Made by a program: the position numbers and the translations under genes
Shown here: in pieces, positions 9,376-17,773 of the stretch
How the letters are laid out: each line of letters starts with the position of its first letter
Position numbering within the stretch: the first letter of the stretch is position 1
The notes under the pieces: generated by a model
The model's input: only the letters and a program-made list of their open reading frames with translations
Told to the model about the DNA's origin: nothing
Databases searched by the model: none
Source: Marinomonas sp. TW1
GTDB taxonomy: Bacteria > Pseudomonadota > Gammaproteobacteria > Pseudomonadales > Marinomonadaceae
Assembly (NCBI RefSeq): GCF_001625355.1
Contig: NZ_JSEE01000006.1
Span: 152,181-216,180, forward strand
DNA length: 64,000 nt
Direction: 5' to 3'

Positions 9376-10723
9376 AAATCAGGTAATTTTAATTGACGAT
9401 GAACAAGCTGTTCGCATGGCGATTTCTCAAACTTTGGCGTTAGAGGACTTTGCTGTCGCTGAGTTCAGCGCCACGCAAGGGGTGACAGAAAAGCTATCAA
9501 TAGATTGGCCCGGGGTAATTGTCAGTGATATTAACCTGCCCGGACAAAGTGGCTTGGATTTGTTTGAAGACGTCAAAAAAATTGACGCCGAAATCCCTTT
9601 CATTTTGATTACAGGTCATGGCGACATCAGCATGGCCGTCAGCGCGATCCGTGACGGCGCGTATGATTTTATTGAAAAACCTTTTTCCAACGAGGATTTT
9701 GTGGAAGTGGTTAGGCGTGCCAGTGAAAAACGCCGTTTGACCCTGGAGAACCGCAATTTACGCCTTGAACTGGCAGCACAGAATGCGCCAGGTCCTCGTA
9801 TCATAGGTAACACACCTGGGATTCATCGTTTACGTCAGGCACTCTTGCATGTGGCGGATACTGGTGCGGACATTCTGATTCAAGGGGAAACCGGAACCGG
9901 TAAAGAGCTGGTGGCAAGGTACATTCATGAGCACAGCTCTCGTCGTGGTCAACCTTTTGTCGCGATTAACTGTGGTGCGGTGCCGGATTCCATTATGGAA
10001 TCGGAGTTATTTGGTCATGAAAAAGGCGCATTTACGGACGCGAAAACACAGCGTATTGGTAAGTTAGAGCATGCAAACGGCGGTACGCTTTTCTTAGATG
10101 AGATCGAAAGCATGCCAATGTCCATGCAAATTCGTCTATTGCGAGTGTTAGAAGAAAGGCGCTTAGAGCGTTTGGGGTCTAATAAAGCCATCGATCTTGA
10201 CCTACGTATTCTAGCGGCGACAAAAGTGGATCTAAAGCAACTCAGCGAAGGTGATAGCTTCCGCGAGGATTTGTACTACCGACTCAACGTCGTACGAGTA
10301 GACATTCCTCCTTTGCGAGAGCGTAAAGATGATATCTCACTGTTATGGCAGCACTTTTGTCTAGTTGCGACGGCACAATATAAACGAGAATCCGAACCCT
10401 TGTCTGCTGCGCGTATGCACAGCTTGTTAAGTTATGATTGGCCGGGAAATGTGCGTGAGCTAAGGAACTTGGCTGAACGTTATGTGTTAATGGGGGAGGC
10501 TGGTTCCTTCGAGTTTGATCAAATCATCATCAATGAAAATAACCCAGGGGTGATGACGTTACCTGAGCAAATGGAACGTTTTGAAAAAACGTTATTAGAG
10601 CAGGAGTTGATACGTCAAAAAGGCTCAATCAAAGACACCATGGATGCTTTGGGTTTGCCAAGGAAAACCCTGTACGACAAGATGCGTAAGTATGGTTTGG
10701 ATAAAGATCTGTACAAACAATAA
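9365..10723 (+). CDS. dctD: DctD-type sigma-54-dependent response regulator
   Basis: An NtrC-family activator of about 452 residues. The receiver domain carries phospho-acceptor D55 in VSDINLPGQSG; then come an AAA+ domain with Walker A GETGTGKE and Walker B GGTLFLDEIESMP, and a C-terminal Fis-type helix-turn-helix (DTMDALGLPRKTLYDKMRKYG). The sigma-54 contact loop reads GAFTDA (residues 221-226) instead of GAFTGA. The GGTLFLDEIESMP segment is typical of DctD. The ATG at 9365 overlaps the kinase gene end, indicating translational coupling; a GTG at 9350 is possible but less likely. A likely target is the C4-type TRAP operon near 30.4 kb. Confidence 0.87.
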   Translation: MTDKNQVILIDDEQAVRMAISQTLALEDFAVAEFSATQGVTEKLSIDWPGVIVSDINLPGQSGLDLFEDVKKIDAEIPFILITGHGDISMAVSAIRDGAYDFIEKPFSNEDFVEVVRRASEKRRLTLENRNLRLELAAQNAPGPRIIGNTPGIHRLRQALLHVADTGADILIQGETGTGKELVARYIHEHSSRRGQPFVAINCGAVPDSIMESELFGHEKGAFTDAKTQRIGKLEHANGGTLFLDEIESMPMSMQIRLLRVLEERRLERLGSNKAIDLDLRILAATKVDLKQLSEGDSFREDLYYRLNVVRVDIPPLRERKDDISLLWQHFCLVATAQYKRESEPLSAARMHSLLSYDWPGNVRELRNLAERYVLMGEAGSFEFDQIIINENNPGVMTLPEQMERFEKTLLEQELIRQKGSIKDTMDALGLPRKTLYDKMRKYGLDKDLYKQ

Positions 10724-10985
10724 CCCCAATTTAAGCAAAGAAATGTTAAATAATTAAGGGGTTGTTTACTTATGTAACTGTTTTTTGTAACTTAAAAAGT
10801 CATGCCGATTTTTTATCATACATGCGTTCTATCGTTTAGCTTGATATTGCATAATAAAAACAGATTAAACTGAGTGTACATCACTGTGTTTGTTGGGTAA
10901 GAAGTATTGTGCTGATTTAGGTAGAAGACACAGATGCAGTTTGTGATTCTTCTGGTTTTATCTATCTATTTGCCTTGGGGGCACA

Positions 10986-11750
10986 GTGACGCCAATTATT
11001 CGACATTTATTACGTTCATTAGGACGTACTGGTTTAGTGCTGGCACTAACTGTCTCTGCCATTCTTATCTCCATACTGTTAAATATTACCTTTGTAAAGC
11101 TATTCGATTTCGCCCCTAGCCTTCATCGCGATGTGATGTTGATCATCCTCATTGCAGGTTTAACGACACCTATTTTATCTTGGTACCTGGTCGGATTGTT
11201 GTTGCGTGTCGATGTTATGGAGTGTGAGATGACACAGCTTGCTTCAATCGATAGCCTCACCTCTGTTTATAATCGTGGCTATTTCTACAAAAAGAGTTTG
11301 ATGGCTTTGTCATCGAAAGCCAGTTTAAAAAAATCGGGAGTGTCCGCATTTTTTGTGCTGGATTTGGATGGTTTCAAACAAATTAATGACCAGCACGGAC
11401 ACCTTTTCGGTGATCAAGCTCTGGTGTGTTTTGCGGAAACCTTGCAAAGTATTTTTCATGATCCAAACGTGGTTGCTCGTTTAGGTGGTGATGAATTTGC
11501 TGTGTTGCTGTGCAATGCCACTGAAGCGGAGGTAGCAAGTTTTGCTCAAAGTATTTTGGACCGTGTACGTAACTCAGCCTTGGTCACCGAGCAGGAAACA
11601 GTGAACTTCACTGCCAGTATTGGCGTAGCAACGTTTCAAGGGCAGGGCGAACAGGTGTTTGAGAAAGCATTTCAGACCGCAGATAAAGCCTTATATGACG
11701 TGAAAAGAGCGGGGCGCGACGGCTATAAAATCCAAGCCGTCGATCATTAA
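10986..11750 (+). CDS. Membrane-bound diguanylate cyclase (GGDEF domain)
   Basis: A 254-residue protein with two N-terminal transmembrane helices (about residues 13-35 and 45-68) followed by a full GGDEF domain. The active-site motif GGDEF is at residues 167-171 (ARLGGDEFAVLL), and the DLDGFKQINDQHGH substrate loop is intact, so it should make cyclic di-GMP from two GTP. There is no separate sensor domain beyond the membrane part. I see no RxxD inhibitory site in the usual place before GGDEF. It starts at GTG 10986 behind a G-rich TTGGGGG site. It converges with the uronate island to its right, with a gap of only 10 bases. Confidence 0.88.
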   Translation: MTPIIRHLLRSLGRTGLVLALTVSAILISILLNITFVKLFDFAPSLHRDVMLIILIAGLTTPILSWYLVGLLLRVDVMECEMTQLASIDSLTSVYNRGYFYKKSLMALSSKASLKKSGVSAFFVLDLDGFKQINDQHGHLFGDQALVCFAETLQSIFHDPNVVARLGGDEFAVLLCNATEAEVASFAQSILDRVRNSALVTEQETVNFTASIGVATFQGQGEQVFEKAFQTADKALYDVKRAGRDGYKIQAVDH

Positions 11751-11760
11751 ATCCTTTGTC

Positions 11761-12612
11761 TTAATCGCGCCAATATAAGTGTTCTGGGTTGTCGACAAAT
11801 ATCGCTTTTCTTGTGCTTTCGTCAGGTATCCAGTTCTGTATCAAGTCCAGTAGTTTTGCGTCGTTTGGTGCCTGTTCAGGCGAGCCCGAGACATGCGGCC
11901 AGTTACTGCCCCAGATAACGCGTTCAGGAGTATGTTGAATGACCGCTTTGGTCATCTCGGCTACGTCTGCGTAGTCAGGTCCGCCACTGGCGGAGCTCTC
12001 ATAACAGGCGGCCATTTTATAATAGCAATTGCCCTTGTCCAAAAGGCTGAGCACTTGTTTGAATTCGGCGCTGTTGGTTTTGACTGGAGGTAAAAACTTA
12101 CCATGATGATCCAAGCTGAAATTGCCTTTGATCCTATGCAATAAGCTGGCGTGTTCCAATATTTCTCGACCATTAAACTGCACGATACAGCTCCAGCCAA
12201 ATGATGCGATTTTATCGTTAACCGACAGCATGTCTTTTAGCCTTACCGCGCCTTGAGTTAATTGCATAATACGTGCGCCACGCGCGCCCATTTGATGCCA
12301 TTTTTCCAATTCGGCTTCGGTTGTTTCAGGGGTAACCACCACAATCCCTCGAGCTTTACCTTCCATTTTTTGTACGGCATTGAGTAATACCTGGTTGTCG
12401 GTTTGATAGGCGTTAGGTTGGGTAATCACAACCTTGTCTATGCCCAACCATTTCATCACTTGCTGGTAATCTTCAAGACTCGCAGCATCGTTAGGAATGT
12501 TTGGCCCGCCTGGTAAGTTAGGGTGTTGGGCGTCGTATACGTGTATGTGCGTGTCAATGCTGCCTTTAGGTAGGGCAATATTGGGTGCTTGTCCGTTTAA
12601 TTGTCGTGCCAT
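11761..12612 (-). CDS. gli: D-galactarolactone isomerase (amidohydrolase superfamily)
   Basis: COG3618-type TIM-barrel protein of about 283 residues that should convert D-galactaro-1,5-lactone, the product of uronate dehydrogenase, to the 1,4-lactone used by the cycloisomerase. The DTHIHVYD motif is near the N-terminus. In the related hydrolase LigI the C-terminal motif carries an Asp general base; here it reads WGSNWPH with Asn (N237), as expected for an isomerase that lacks general-base hydrolysis. ATG at 12612 is chosen over 12621 because AAGGA then sits 9 bases away rather than adjacent. It is directly downstream of the cycloisomerase gene in the same operon. Confidence 0.82.
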   Translation of the reverse strand: MARQLNGQAPNIALPKGSIDTHIHVYDAQHPNLPGGPNIPNDAASLEDYQQVMKWLGIDKVVITQPNAYQTDNQVLLNAVQKMEGKARGIVVVTPETTEAELEKWHQMGARGARIMQLTQGAVRLKDMLSVNDKIASFGWSCIVQFNGREILEHASLLHRIKGNFSLDHHGKFLPPVKTNSAEFKQVLSLLDKGNCYYKMAACYESSASGGPDYADVAEMTKAVIQHTPERVIWGSNWPHVSGSPEQAPNDAKLLDLIQNWIPDESTRKAIFVDNPEHLYWRD

Positions 12613-12624
12613 GATTGCCATTCC

Positions 12625-13764
12625 TTATGCTTTGGGACGATATTTAGCCAGTTCCTCTGGACGAATTTCAATCCCTAATCCATGACCTTTAGGCACAGTT
12701 AAATGCCCATCGTTAAGTTCAAAAGGTTGGGTGACGATACTGGACCGGAAAGGGTTGTGGGTTTGATCGTATTCAAATCGCGGCGATTCAGGTGCACAAC
12801 CATAAGACGGTGGATTCGGTGGAATAATGGCGTGAAAGTGAAGTCCTGCCGCCAATGCAATACTGGTGCCCCAAACGTGAGGTACGCAACGCACACCATA
12901 AATGTCGCATAAGGTGAGTATTTTTTTCGCTTCGCTTAAACCGCCTACACCGCATACGTCGGGTTGTAAAATATCGACCGTGTTTTGCTTGAGTGCTTCG
13001 TTAACCCCCCAACGTGTGTGCCAGGTTTCACCACCGGCAAGGGGGATGGGTTGGCTGGTTCTGAGTTTGTGATAGCTACTCAATGCTTCGGGTACAACGG
13101 GTTCTTCGAACCATAGGATGTTGCAGTCCTTAACGGCGTTAGCGACACGTGCGGCATCAATGTGATCATAACCGTGGTTGGCATCGATCATCAGCTCGAT
13201 ATCTTCGCCCAAGCACTGTCGAACGGCATGGATCGAGGCGATGTCTAATTCAATGCCAAAACCGATTTTGATTTTGACTGCTTTGAAGCCTGTTTGTTTA
13301 TAGCCTGACACTTCTTCTAACAAGCTTTCTAGGCGATCTTGGCCCACCGAGCGAAAGCCGCCTGTGGCGTAGACTGGGATTTTTTGGCGAAAAGCGCCCC
13401 CTAGTAGCTGGTGGGTTGGGCATTGATGATATTTTCCCGCGAGATCCCATAGGGCAATATCAATGCCACTGATGGCGTTAATGGTGGCACCGCGTTGGCC
13501 TTGATCACGGAAAATATTGTAGAGCTTGAGCCAGATTGGTTCGATGTTTAGAGCCTGTTCGCCAATAAGGTGAGGCTTCATTGCCTGAATAAACGCATCG
13601 TTTACGATGCGGTTACCTAAACATTCTCCCCAACCCACTAAACCATTATCACAATGAATTTCGATCAGTAGGTGATCTCTAGAGGTGAACAGCATGGAAG
13701 CGGATTCGAATGGTTGTTCAAGTTTATGGCTCAGGTGATGAGTAAGTATTTCGGTGATTTTCAT
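12625..13764 (-). CDS. gci: D-galactarolactone cycloisomerase (enolase superfamily)
   Basis: Mandelate-racemase-subgroup enolase-superfamily enzyme of about 379 residues. It opens D-galactaro-1,4-lactone by beta-elimination to 2-keto-3-deoxy-hexarate, the substrate of KdgD. Visible elements are KAVKIKIGFG (catalytic lysine pair), metal ligands in MIDANHGYD, LWFEEPV and LAGGETWHT, and VPHVWGTSIALAAG near the C-terminus. The start at 13764 (MKITEIL) fits family N-termini; an 18-residue longer start at 13818 would add a non-conserved tail. It is followed 12 bases later by gli, and an 11-bp palindrome upstream is a likely operator for the adjacent regulator. Confidence 0.85.
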   Translation of the reverse strand: MKITEILTHHLSHKLEQPFESASMLFTSRDHLLIEIHCDNGLVGWGECLGNRIVNDAFIQAMKPHLIGEQALNIEPIWLKLYNIFRDQGQRGATINAISGIDIALWDLAGKYHQCPTHQLLGGAFRQKIPVYATGGFRSVGQDRLESLLEEVSGYKQTGFKAVKIKIGFGIELDIASIHAVRQCLGEDIELMIDANHGYDHIDAARVANAVKDCNILWFEEPVVPEALSSYHKLRTSQPIPLAGGETWHTRWGVNEALKQNTVDILQPDVCGVGGLSEAKKILTLCDIYGVRCVPHVWGTSIALAAGLHFHAIIPPNPPSYGCAPESPRFEYDQTHNPFRSSIVTQPFELNDGHLTVPKGHGLGIEIRPEELAKYRPKA

Positions 13765-13843
13765 GACAAATGACCCTGTGTATCGGTTTATTCTTGTTAG
13801 TGAAGGAGAACATAGCACAAGTCATTTCGAAAAATCTATAAAT

Positions 13844-13854
13844 TCATACTATGA
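13844..13854. promoter_or_regulatory. Candidate FadR-type operator upstream of gci-gli
   Basis: TCATACTATGA is an 11-bp palindrome with 5-bp arms around one central base. It overlaps the stop codon of the GntR gene and lies 80 bases before gci. The surrounding 15-mer AATTCATACTATGAT recurs exactly at 14697-14711 before the divergent TRAP operon. Binding by the adjacent regulator is inferred. Confidence 0.55.
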
Positions 13855-14574
13855 TTTTGAGCGCTGTATGTCGCGCATCAATTTACGATAACGTTCACAG
13901 CCATTGTTGAGGTGAACGCGCACCGCTTCTTTGGCGGCTTCAGCGTCGCGCGCTTCAATGGCATCCAGAATGGCTTTGTGTTCGCGATTGAGCGACTTAT
14001 CGATTTCTGGATCGCGTGGTAAGCCTGCTTCTTCTCTTAGTCGTGCCCGTGGGATAGTGCGCTGTCCAAGCACCTCTAAAAAGTCAACAAAGTGTTGGTT
14101 GTTGGTGGCCTTAGCGATGGCTAAATGGAACTCAAAATCTTCCTGTTCAGCACTTTCACCTTTTTGAACTTTACGCTCGTAAGCATCGTAACAGCGATAG
14201 ATTTCGGCTTCTTGAGCTAAGGAACAGCGGCTAACGGCAAGGGCTACAGCCTCTATCTCAACGGCGGTCCTAAGTTCTAAAGACTCTATGGTATCGGTCA
14301 GCGTCTGTGTGCTGTTACGTAGCAAAGAACTGAGTTTTTGCTCTGGTTCAGAAACGAATACACCAGCGCCTTGTTTGGCTTTGACCAGCCCTTCTGCTTT
14401 CAAACAGGCAATGGCTTCACGTAGCACGGTTCGACTGACGGACAGTTCGCTCATCAGATTGGGTTCCGTTGGCAGTTTGTCACCGGGTTTCATGTCCAAG
14501 GTGGCGATACGCTGACGAATTTTCTCTGCCGTTTGTTGCGGCAAACTGGCTTTTACGGTTTTGCTTGCTGGCAT
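13849..14574 (-). CDS. FadR-type GntR regulator of the uronate island
   Basis: A 241-residue regulator with a GntR winged helix (about residues 10-75: ETAEKIRQRIATLDMKPG is replaced here by QQTAEKIRQRIATLDMKPGD, then SVSRTVLREAIACLKAEGLV) and an all-helical FCD effector domain. FCD regulators of this kind often sense sugar acids and act as repressors. It sits between the gci-gli operon and the divergent TRAP-udh-kdgD operon. The palindrome TCATACTATGA lies upstream of both and a weaker variant precedes its own gene, so it probably controls both units. The effector, perhaps a uronate or galactarolactone, is inferred from context only. Confidence 0.87.
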   Translation of the reverse strand: MPASKTVKASLPQQTAEKIRQRIATLDMKPGDKLPTEPNLMSELSVSRTVLREAIACLKAEGLVKAKQGAGVFVSEPEQKLSSLLRNSTQTLTDTIESLELRTAVEIEAVALAVSRCSLAQEAEIYRCYDAYERKVQKGESAEQEDFEFHLAIAKATNNQHFVDFLEVLGQRTIPRARLREEAGLPRDPEIDKSLNREHKAILDAIEARDAEAAKEAVRVHLNNGCERYRKLMRDIQRSKS

Positions 14575-14634
14575 GATTTAGTGGCCTTTCTAAAACAAAA
14601 AGATGTTGCTTTTTAAGAGCTTGAATATGTTATC

Positions 14635-14645
14635 ACATAATATGA
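14635..14645. promoter_or_regulatory. Variant FadR-type operator near the regulator's own start
   Basis: ACATAATATGA differs from the TCATACTATGA palindrome at the first and central bases. It lies 60 bases upstream of the GntR gene start, where an autoregulatory site would be expected. The match is weak. Confidence 0.3.
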
Positions 14646-14698
14646 ATAGCGCTTAATTTACTCATTAAGTCGTTAAGTTTAAATTAAATTTGAAAAAT

Positions 14699-14709
14699 TC
14701 ATACTATGA
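14699..14709. promoter_or_regulatory. Candidate FadR-type operator upstream of the TRAP-udh-kdgD operon
   Basis: Exact second copy of the TCATACTATGA palindrome seen at 13844, within a shared 15-mer. It overlaps a TATGAT sequence at 14705-14710 that could serve as a -10 element, so binding could block transcription of the TRAP operon. It lies 125 bases before the dctP-type start codon. Confidence 0.55.
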
Positions 14710-14834
14710 TTATTGTTTATTCCTGATATCTTATGCTACAAATAAAAAAGGTTGGGTGGTTACCTCAAAGTCTTAGACTTAAAGTGACGATCCAAACAAG
14801 CAGAAAAATGACAAGAATAACTGGAGACATAACA

Positions 14835-15833
14835 ATGATAATAAACTTTCCCGCAAAAAAAATTAGCAAAGCGCTCGCTTTGATGACCGCTGCTTCGGCC
14901 GTGGTGCTTTCTTCCGCAGCAAATGCGGAATGGAAAGGCTGGAATATCCATAATACCGGTTACCCTGTGACGGAAGCCTTAGAGTCCTTCATCAAGGAAG
15001 CGGATAGCGCGACTAATGGCCGAGTAAGTGGTCGGGTTTACAATAGTTCTGTGTTGGGCAGTCAGTCTGATGCCATTCAAATGCTGCAAGTCGGTGCCAT
15101 TCAATTTGCTGGTTTTAGCTTGGGGCCAATGGGTGATGCTGTGCCTGAAGTCAACGTGGTTTCCCTTCCTTTTATTTTTAAAGACCTTAATCACATGCAC
15201 CGTGTTATGGACGGCCCAGTCGGTGATCAGCTAAGTGATGCCATGGCGAAAAAAGGCATCATGTCGTTAGCTTGGTATGATGGTGGTGCACGTTCTTTCT
15301 ACAACACCGCTAAGCCAATTCGGACGCCAGCGGATGTGAAAGGTGAGAAGTTCCGTGTCATGAACAACGAATTGTACGTTGGCATGGTAGAAGCTTTGGG
15401 TGGTAATGCCACGCCAATGGCTTACTCTGAAGTGTATCAATCCTTGAAAACAGGCGTGGTTGATGGCGCTGAAAACAACTGGCCATCGTATGATTCCAGT
15501 AACCATTATGAAGTGGCGCCTTATTATTCTTTGACTCAACACTTAATCATTCCAGAGTGTGTTTGCGTGAGCGTGAAAGCGTGGAACGAATTGTCTGCAA
15601 AAGATCAGGTTGCTGTCAAAAAGGCCGCTCGTGATAGCTCGGCTTTGCAGCGTAAATTGTGGGCGCAACGTGATGAAGAAAGCCGTAAAAAAGTGTTGGC
15701 TTCTGGTGTTAAATTTAATGAAATCAAAGATAAAAAAGCCTTTAGCGATGCGATGAAACCGGTTTACGCGAAAGCGGTGAAAGACAATCCATCCTTGAAG
15801 CCATTTATTGAGCAAATTCAAAATACCCAGTAA
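14835..15833 (+). CDS. TRAP transporter solute-binding protein (probable uronate TRAP)
   Basis: DctP-family periplasmic binding protein of about 332 residues with a signal peptide ending in SSAANA before EWKGWN. The family arrangement is visible: GAIQFAGFSLGPMGD, VVSLPFIFKDLNH, a conserved arginine in GEKFRVMNNELY (the usual carboxylate contact) and GVVDGAENNW. The ATG at 14835 has GGAG 9 bases upstream; a longer start at 14733 would bury the signal peptide. It opens an operon with the small and large TRAP permeases, udh and kdgD, so galacturonate or glucuronate is the likely cargo. The substrate is inferred from context. Confidence 0.9.
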   Translation: MIINFPAKKISKALALMTAASAVVLSSAANAEWKGWNIHNTGYPVTEALESFIKEADSATNGRVSGRVYNSSVLGSQSDAIQMLQVGAIQFAGFSLGPMGDAVPEVNVVSLPFIFKDLNHMHRVMDGPVGDQLSDAMAKKGIMSLAWYDGGARSFYNTAKPIRTPADVKGEKFRVMNNELYVGMVEALGGNATPMAYSEVYQSLKTGVVDGAENNWPSYDSSNHYEVAPYYSLTQHLIIPECVCVSVKAWNELSAKDQVAVKKAARDSSALQRKLWAQRDEESRKKVLASGVKFNEIKDKKAFSDAMKPVYAKAVKDNPSLKPFIEQIQNTQ

Positions 15834-15847
15834 TAAAGAACGGTTCA

Positions 15848-15878
15848 GGCTAATCTGCTGTTGGCAGATTAGCCTTTT
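15848..15878 (+). terminator. Intercistronic hairpin after the TRAP binding-protein gene
   Basis: An 11-bp perfect stem (15848-15858 with 15864-15874), a 5-base loop and TTTT. It lies between the binding-protein gene and its permease genes. Such hairpins usually attenuate readthrough or protect the upstream mRNA, so the binding protein is made in excess of the membrane subunits. Confidence 0.7.
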
Positions 15879-15905
15879 GATGACATTGCTTGAAAGAGTG
15901 TGACT

Positions 15906-16478
15906 ATGGCTTTCTCTTCTTCTATACAACCCAAAATTAAATCCATTCTGGATGGTATTGCTTTTTTAGTGACCGCGTTATCTGGAGTGTTTTTAGTTTT
16001 GTTGGTGGCTTCATTTGGTTGGTTAGTATTCGGTCGTTATGTGTTAAACGACACGCCAACTTGGGTGGAGCAAATGGCCATGCTGTTGGTCACTAATATT
16101 ACGTTTTTGGCTGCGGCCGTTGGCATTCATGAACGCACACATTTAAGTGTTGATATGCTTTCCATGATCGTGCCTGAGCGTATTGGTCAGGTTTTTAATA
16201 TCTTGATTGATGTGTGTATTGCCGTCTTTGGTTATGTCATGGCGCTGTATGGCAAAGAACTGGTGGACTTTGCTTGGTTCAGAAGCATTCCATTATTAAG
16301 TATCCCTATCTTTGACTGGAGGATTCCGGATGGCATTCGTTACTTCCCAGTGGTCGCCAGCGGTGTGTTGATGTGCTTGTTTGCTGGGTATCGAGTGATT
16401 ATCAATACATTCAGTTTATGTTCAAAACAATTTGTGTCAGCAGATTCTCATTCTTCTGATGTAGCGGGGGATCAATAA
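15906..16478 (+). CDS. TRAP transporter small permease (DctQ family)
   Basis: A 190-residue inner-membrane protein with four hydrophobic helices and DctQ-family features, including FGWLVFGRYVLNDTPTWVEQ in the first half and ERTHLSVDML between helices. It forms the membrane domain with the large permease that begins one base after its stop codon. ATG 15906 is preferred over a GTG at 15900 because of the GAAAGAG site. It belongs to the uronate TRAP operon with the binding protein upstream and udh downstream. Confidence 0.9.
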   Translation: MAFSSSIQPKIKSILDGIAFLVTALSGVFLVLLVASFGWLVFGRYVLNDTPTWVEQMAMLLVTNITFLAAAVGIHERTHLSVDMLSMIVPERIGQVFNILIDVCIAVFGYVMALYGKELVDFAWFRSIPLLSIPIFDWRIPDGIRYFPVVASGVLMCLFAGYRVIINTFSLCSKQFVSADSHSSDVAGDQ

Positions 16479-16479
16479 T

Positions 16480-17763
16480 ATGGGCTTAGCCATTTTACTG
16501 GGCTTATTTGCTCTGCTGACCTTTGTCGGTGTACCTGTGGCGTTTGCATTGGGTATGGCAGCGATTTCAGCGTTTTTCTACGAAGGCCTGCCGTTAATGA
16601 TTGGCTTCCAGCGTATCGTTGCGGGCACGTCTACTTTTTCACTGTTGGCGATTCCGTTCTTCATTTTTGCGGGTGAGTTAATGCTGCACGGCGGCATAGC
16701 CGCTCGACTAATTCGCTTGGCTTCTTCGGCTGTGGGTTGGATGCGTGGTGGTTTGGGGCAAGTTAATGTCTTTTCCAGCATGTTGTTTGGTGGCATTTCA
16801 GGTTCGGCCGTGGCGGATGTGTCGGCGCTTGGCTCTCTGTTGATACCGGTGATGAAAGAGAAAGGTTATGACGATGCGTATGCGGTCAATGTGACAGTGA
16901 CATCCTCTATTGCTGGCATCATGATTCCGCCGAGCCACAATATGATTTTGTATGTGGTGGCCGCAGGCGGTGGTATGTCTGTTGCGAGTCTTTTCATGGC
17001 TGGCATTGTGCCGGGGATTTTGATGTGTGTCTTACTGGGGTGTGTGGCTCGTTGGATGGCGATTCGTAACAACTACCCAACCGAACCGTTTGCCGGTTTG
17101 AAAGTCATTTTCATCGCGTTCTTAGCGTCATTCCCAGGTCTAATTACCGCCATTATTGTGGTGGGTGGCGCTTTGTCTGGTGTGTTTACTGTGACCGAAT
17201 CCGGTGCCATTGGTGCGATTTACGCTGTATTGATTACCGCTCTGGTCTACCGTTCATTGACTCTACGTGATTTCTGGGTCGCGGTTATCCGCTCGGTTCG
17301 TACCACAGGTATGGTGATGATTTTGGTTGGCTGCGCATCTGCTTTTGGTTACATGCTGGCGTTGTATGAAGTGCCGAAAGTCTTAGCCGCAGGGTTAACG
17401 GCCATATCCGATAACCCCATCATCATCTTTTTGATGATGAATTTGATCTTATTGTTATTGGGCATGATTATGGACATGGCGGCCCTGATTTTGATCTGTA
17501 CGCCGATCTTTTTGCCTGTGGCGGTGAGCTTAGGCATGGACCCTATCCAGTTTGGTATCATGTTGATGATGAACTTAGGTTTAGGTTTGTGTACGCCGCC
17601 AGTCGGTGGGTGTTTATTTGTCGGCTGTGCCATCGGTGAAGTACCGATTCAGCGTGCCGTGAAAAGCATTTGGCCATTTTATTTAGCCATCTTGTCCGCT
17701 TTAATCTTGGTGACATTTGTACCGGCTATTTCTATGACATTACCTAATTGGATCAGTGGTTAA
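16480..17763 (+). CDS. TRAP transporter large permease (DctM family)
   Basis: A 427-residue DctM protein, the usual length for the family, with about a dozen hydrophobic segments. Recognisable family stretches are LLAIPFFIFAGELM, MLFGGISGSAVADVSALGS and GIMIPPSHNMILY. It carries out sodium-driven transport with the small permease and periplasmic binding protein. It starts one base after the small permease gene and ends ten bases before udh, so the whole set is one operon. Nothing is truncated. Confidence 0.92.
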   Translation: MGLAILLGLFALLTFVGVPVAFALGMAAISAFFYEGLPLMIGFQRIVAGTSTFSLLAIPFFIFAGELMLHGGIAARLIRLASSAVGWMRGGLGQVNVFSSMLFGGISGSAVADVSALGSLLIPVMKEKGYDDAYAVNVTVTSSIAGIMIPPSHNMILYVVAAGGGMSVASLFMAGIVPGILMCVLLGCVARWMAIRNNYPTEPFAGLKVIFIAFLASFPGLITAIIVVGGALSGVFTVTESGAIGAIYAVLITALVYRSLTLRDFWVAVIRSVRTTGMVMILVGCASAFGYMLALYEVPKVLAAGLTAISDNPIIIFLMMNLILLLLGMIMDMAALILICTPIFLPVAVSLGMDPIQFGIMLMMNLGLGLCTPPVGGCLFVGCAIGEVPIQRAVKSIWPFYLAILSALILVTFVPAISMTLPNWISG

Positions 17764-17773
17764 GGGGAAAGAG

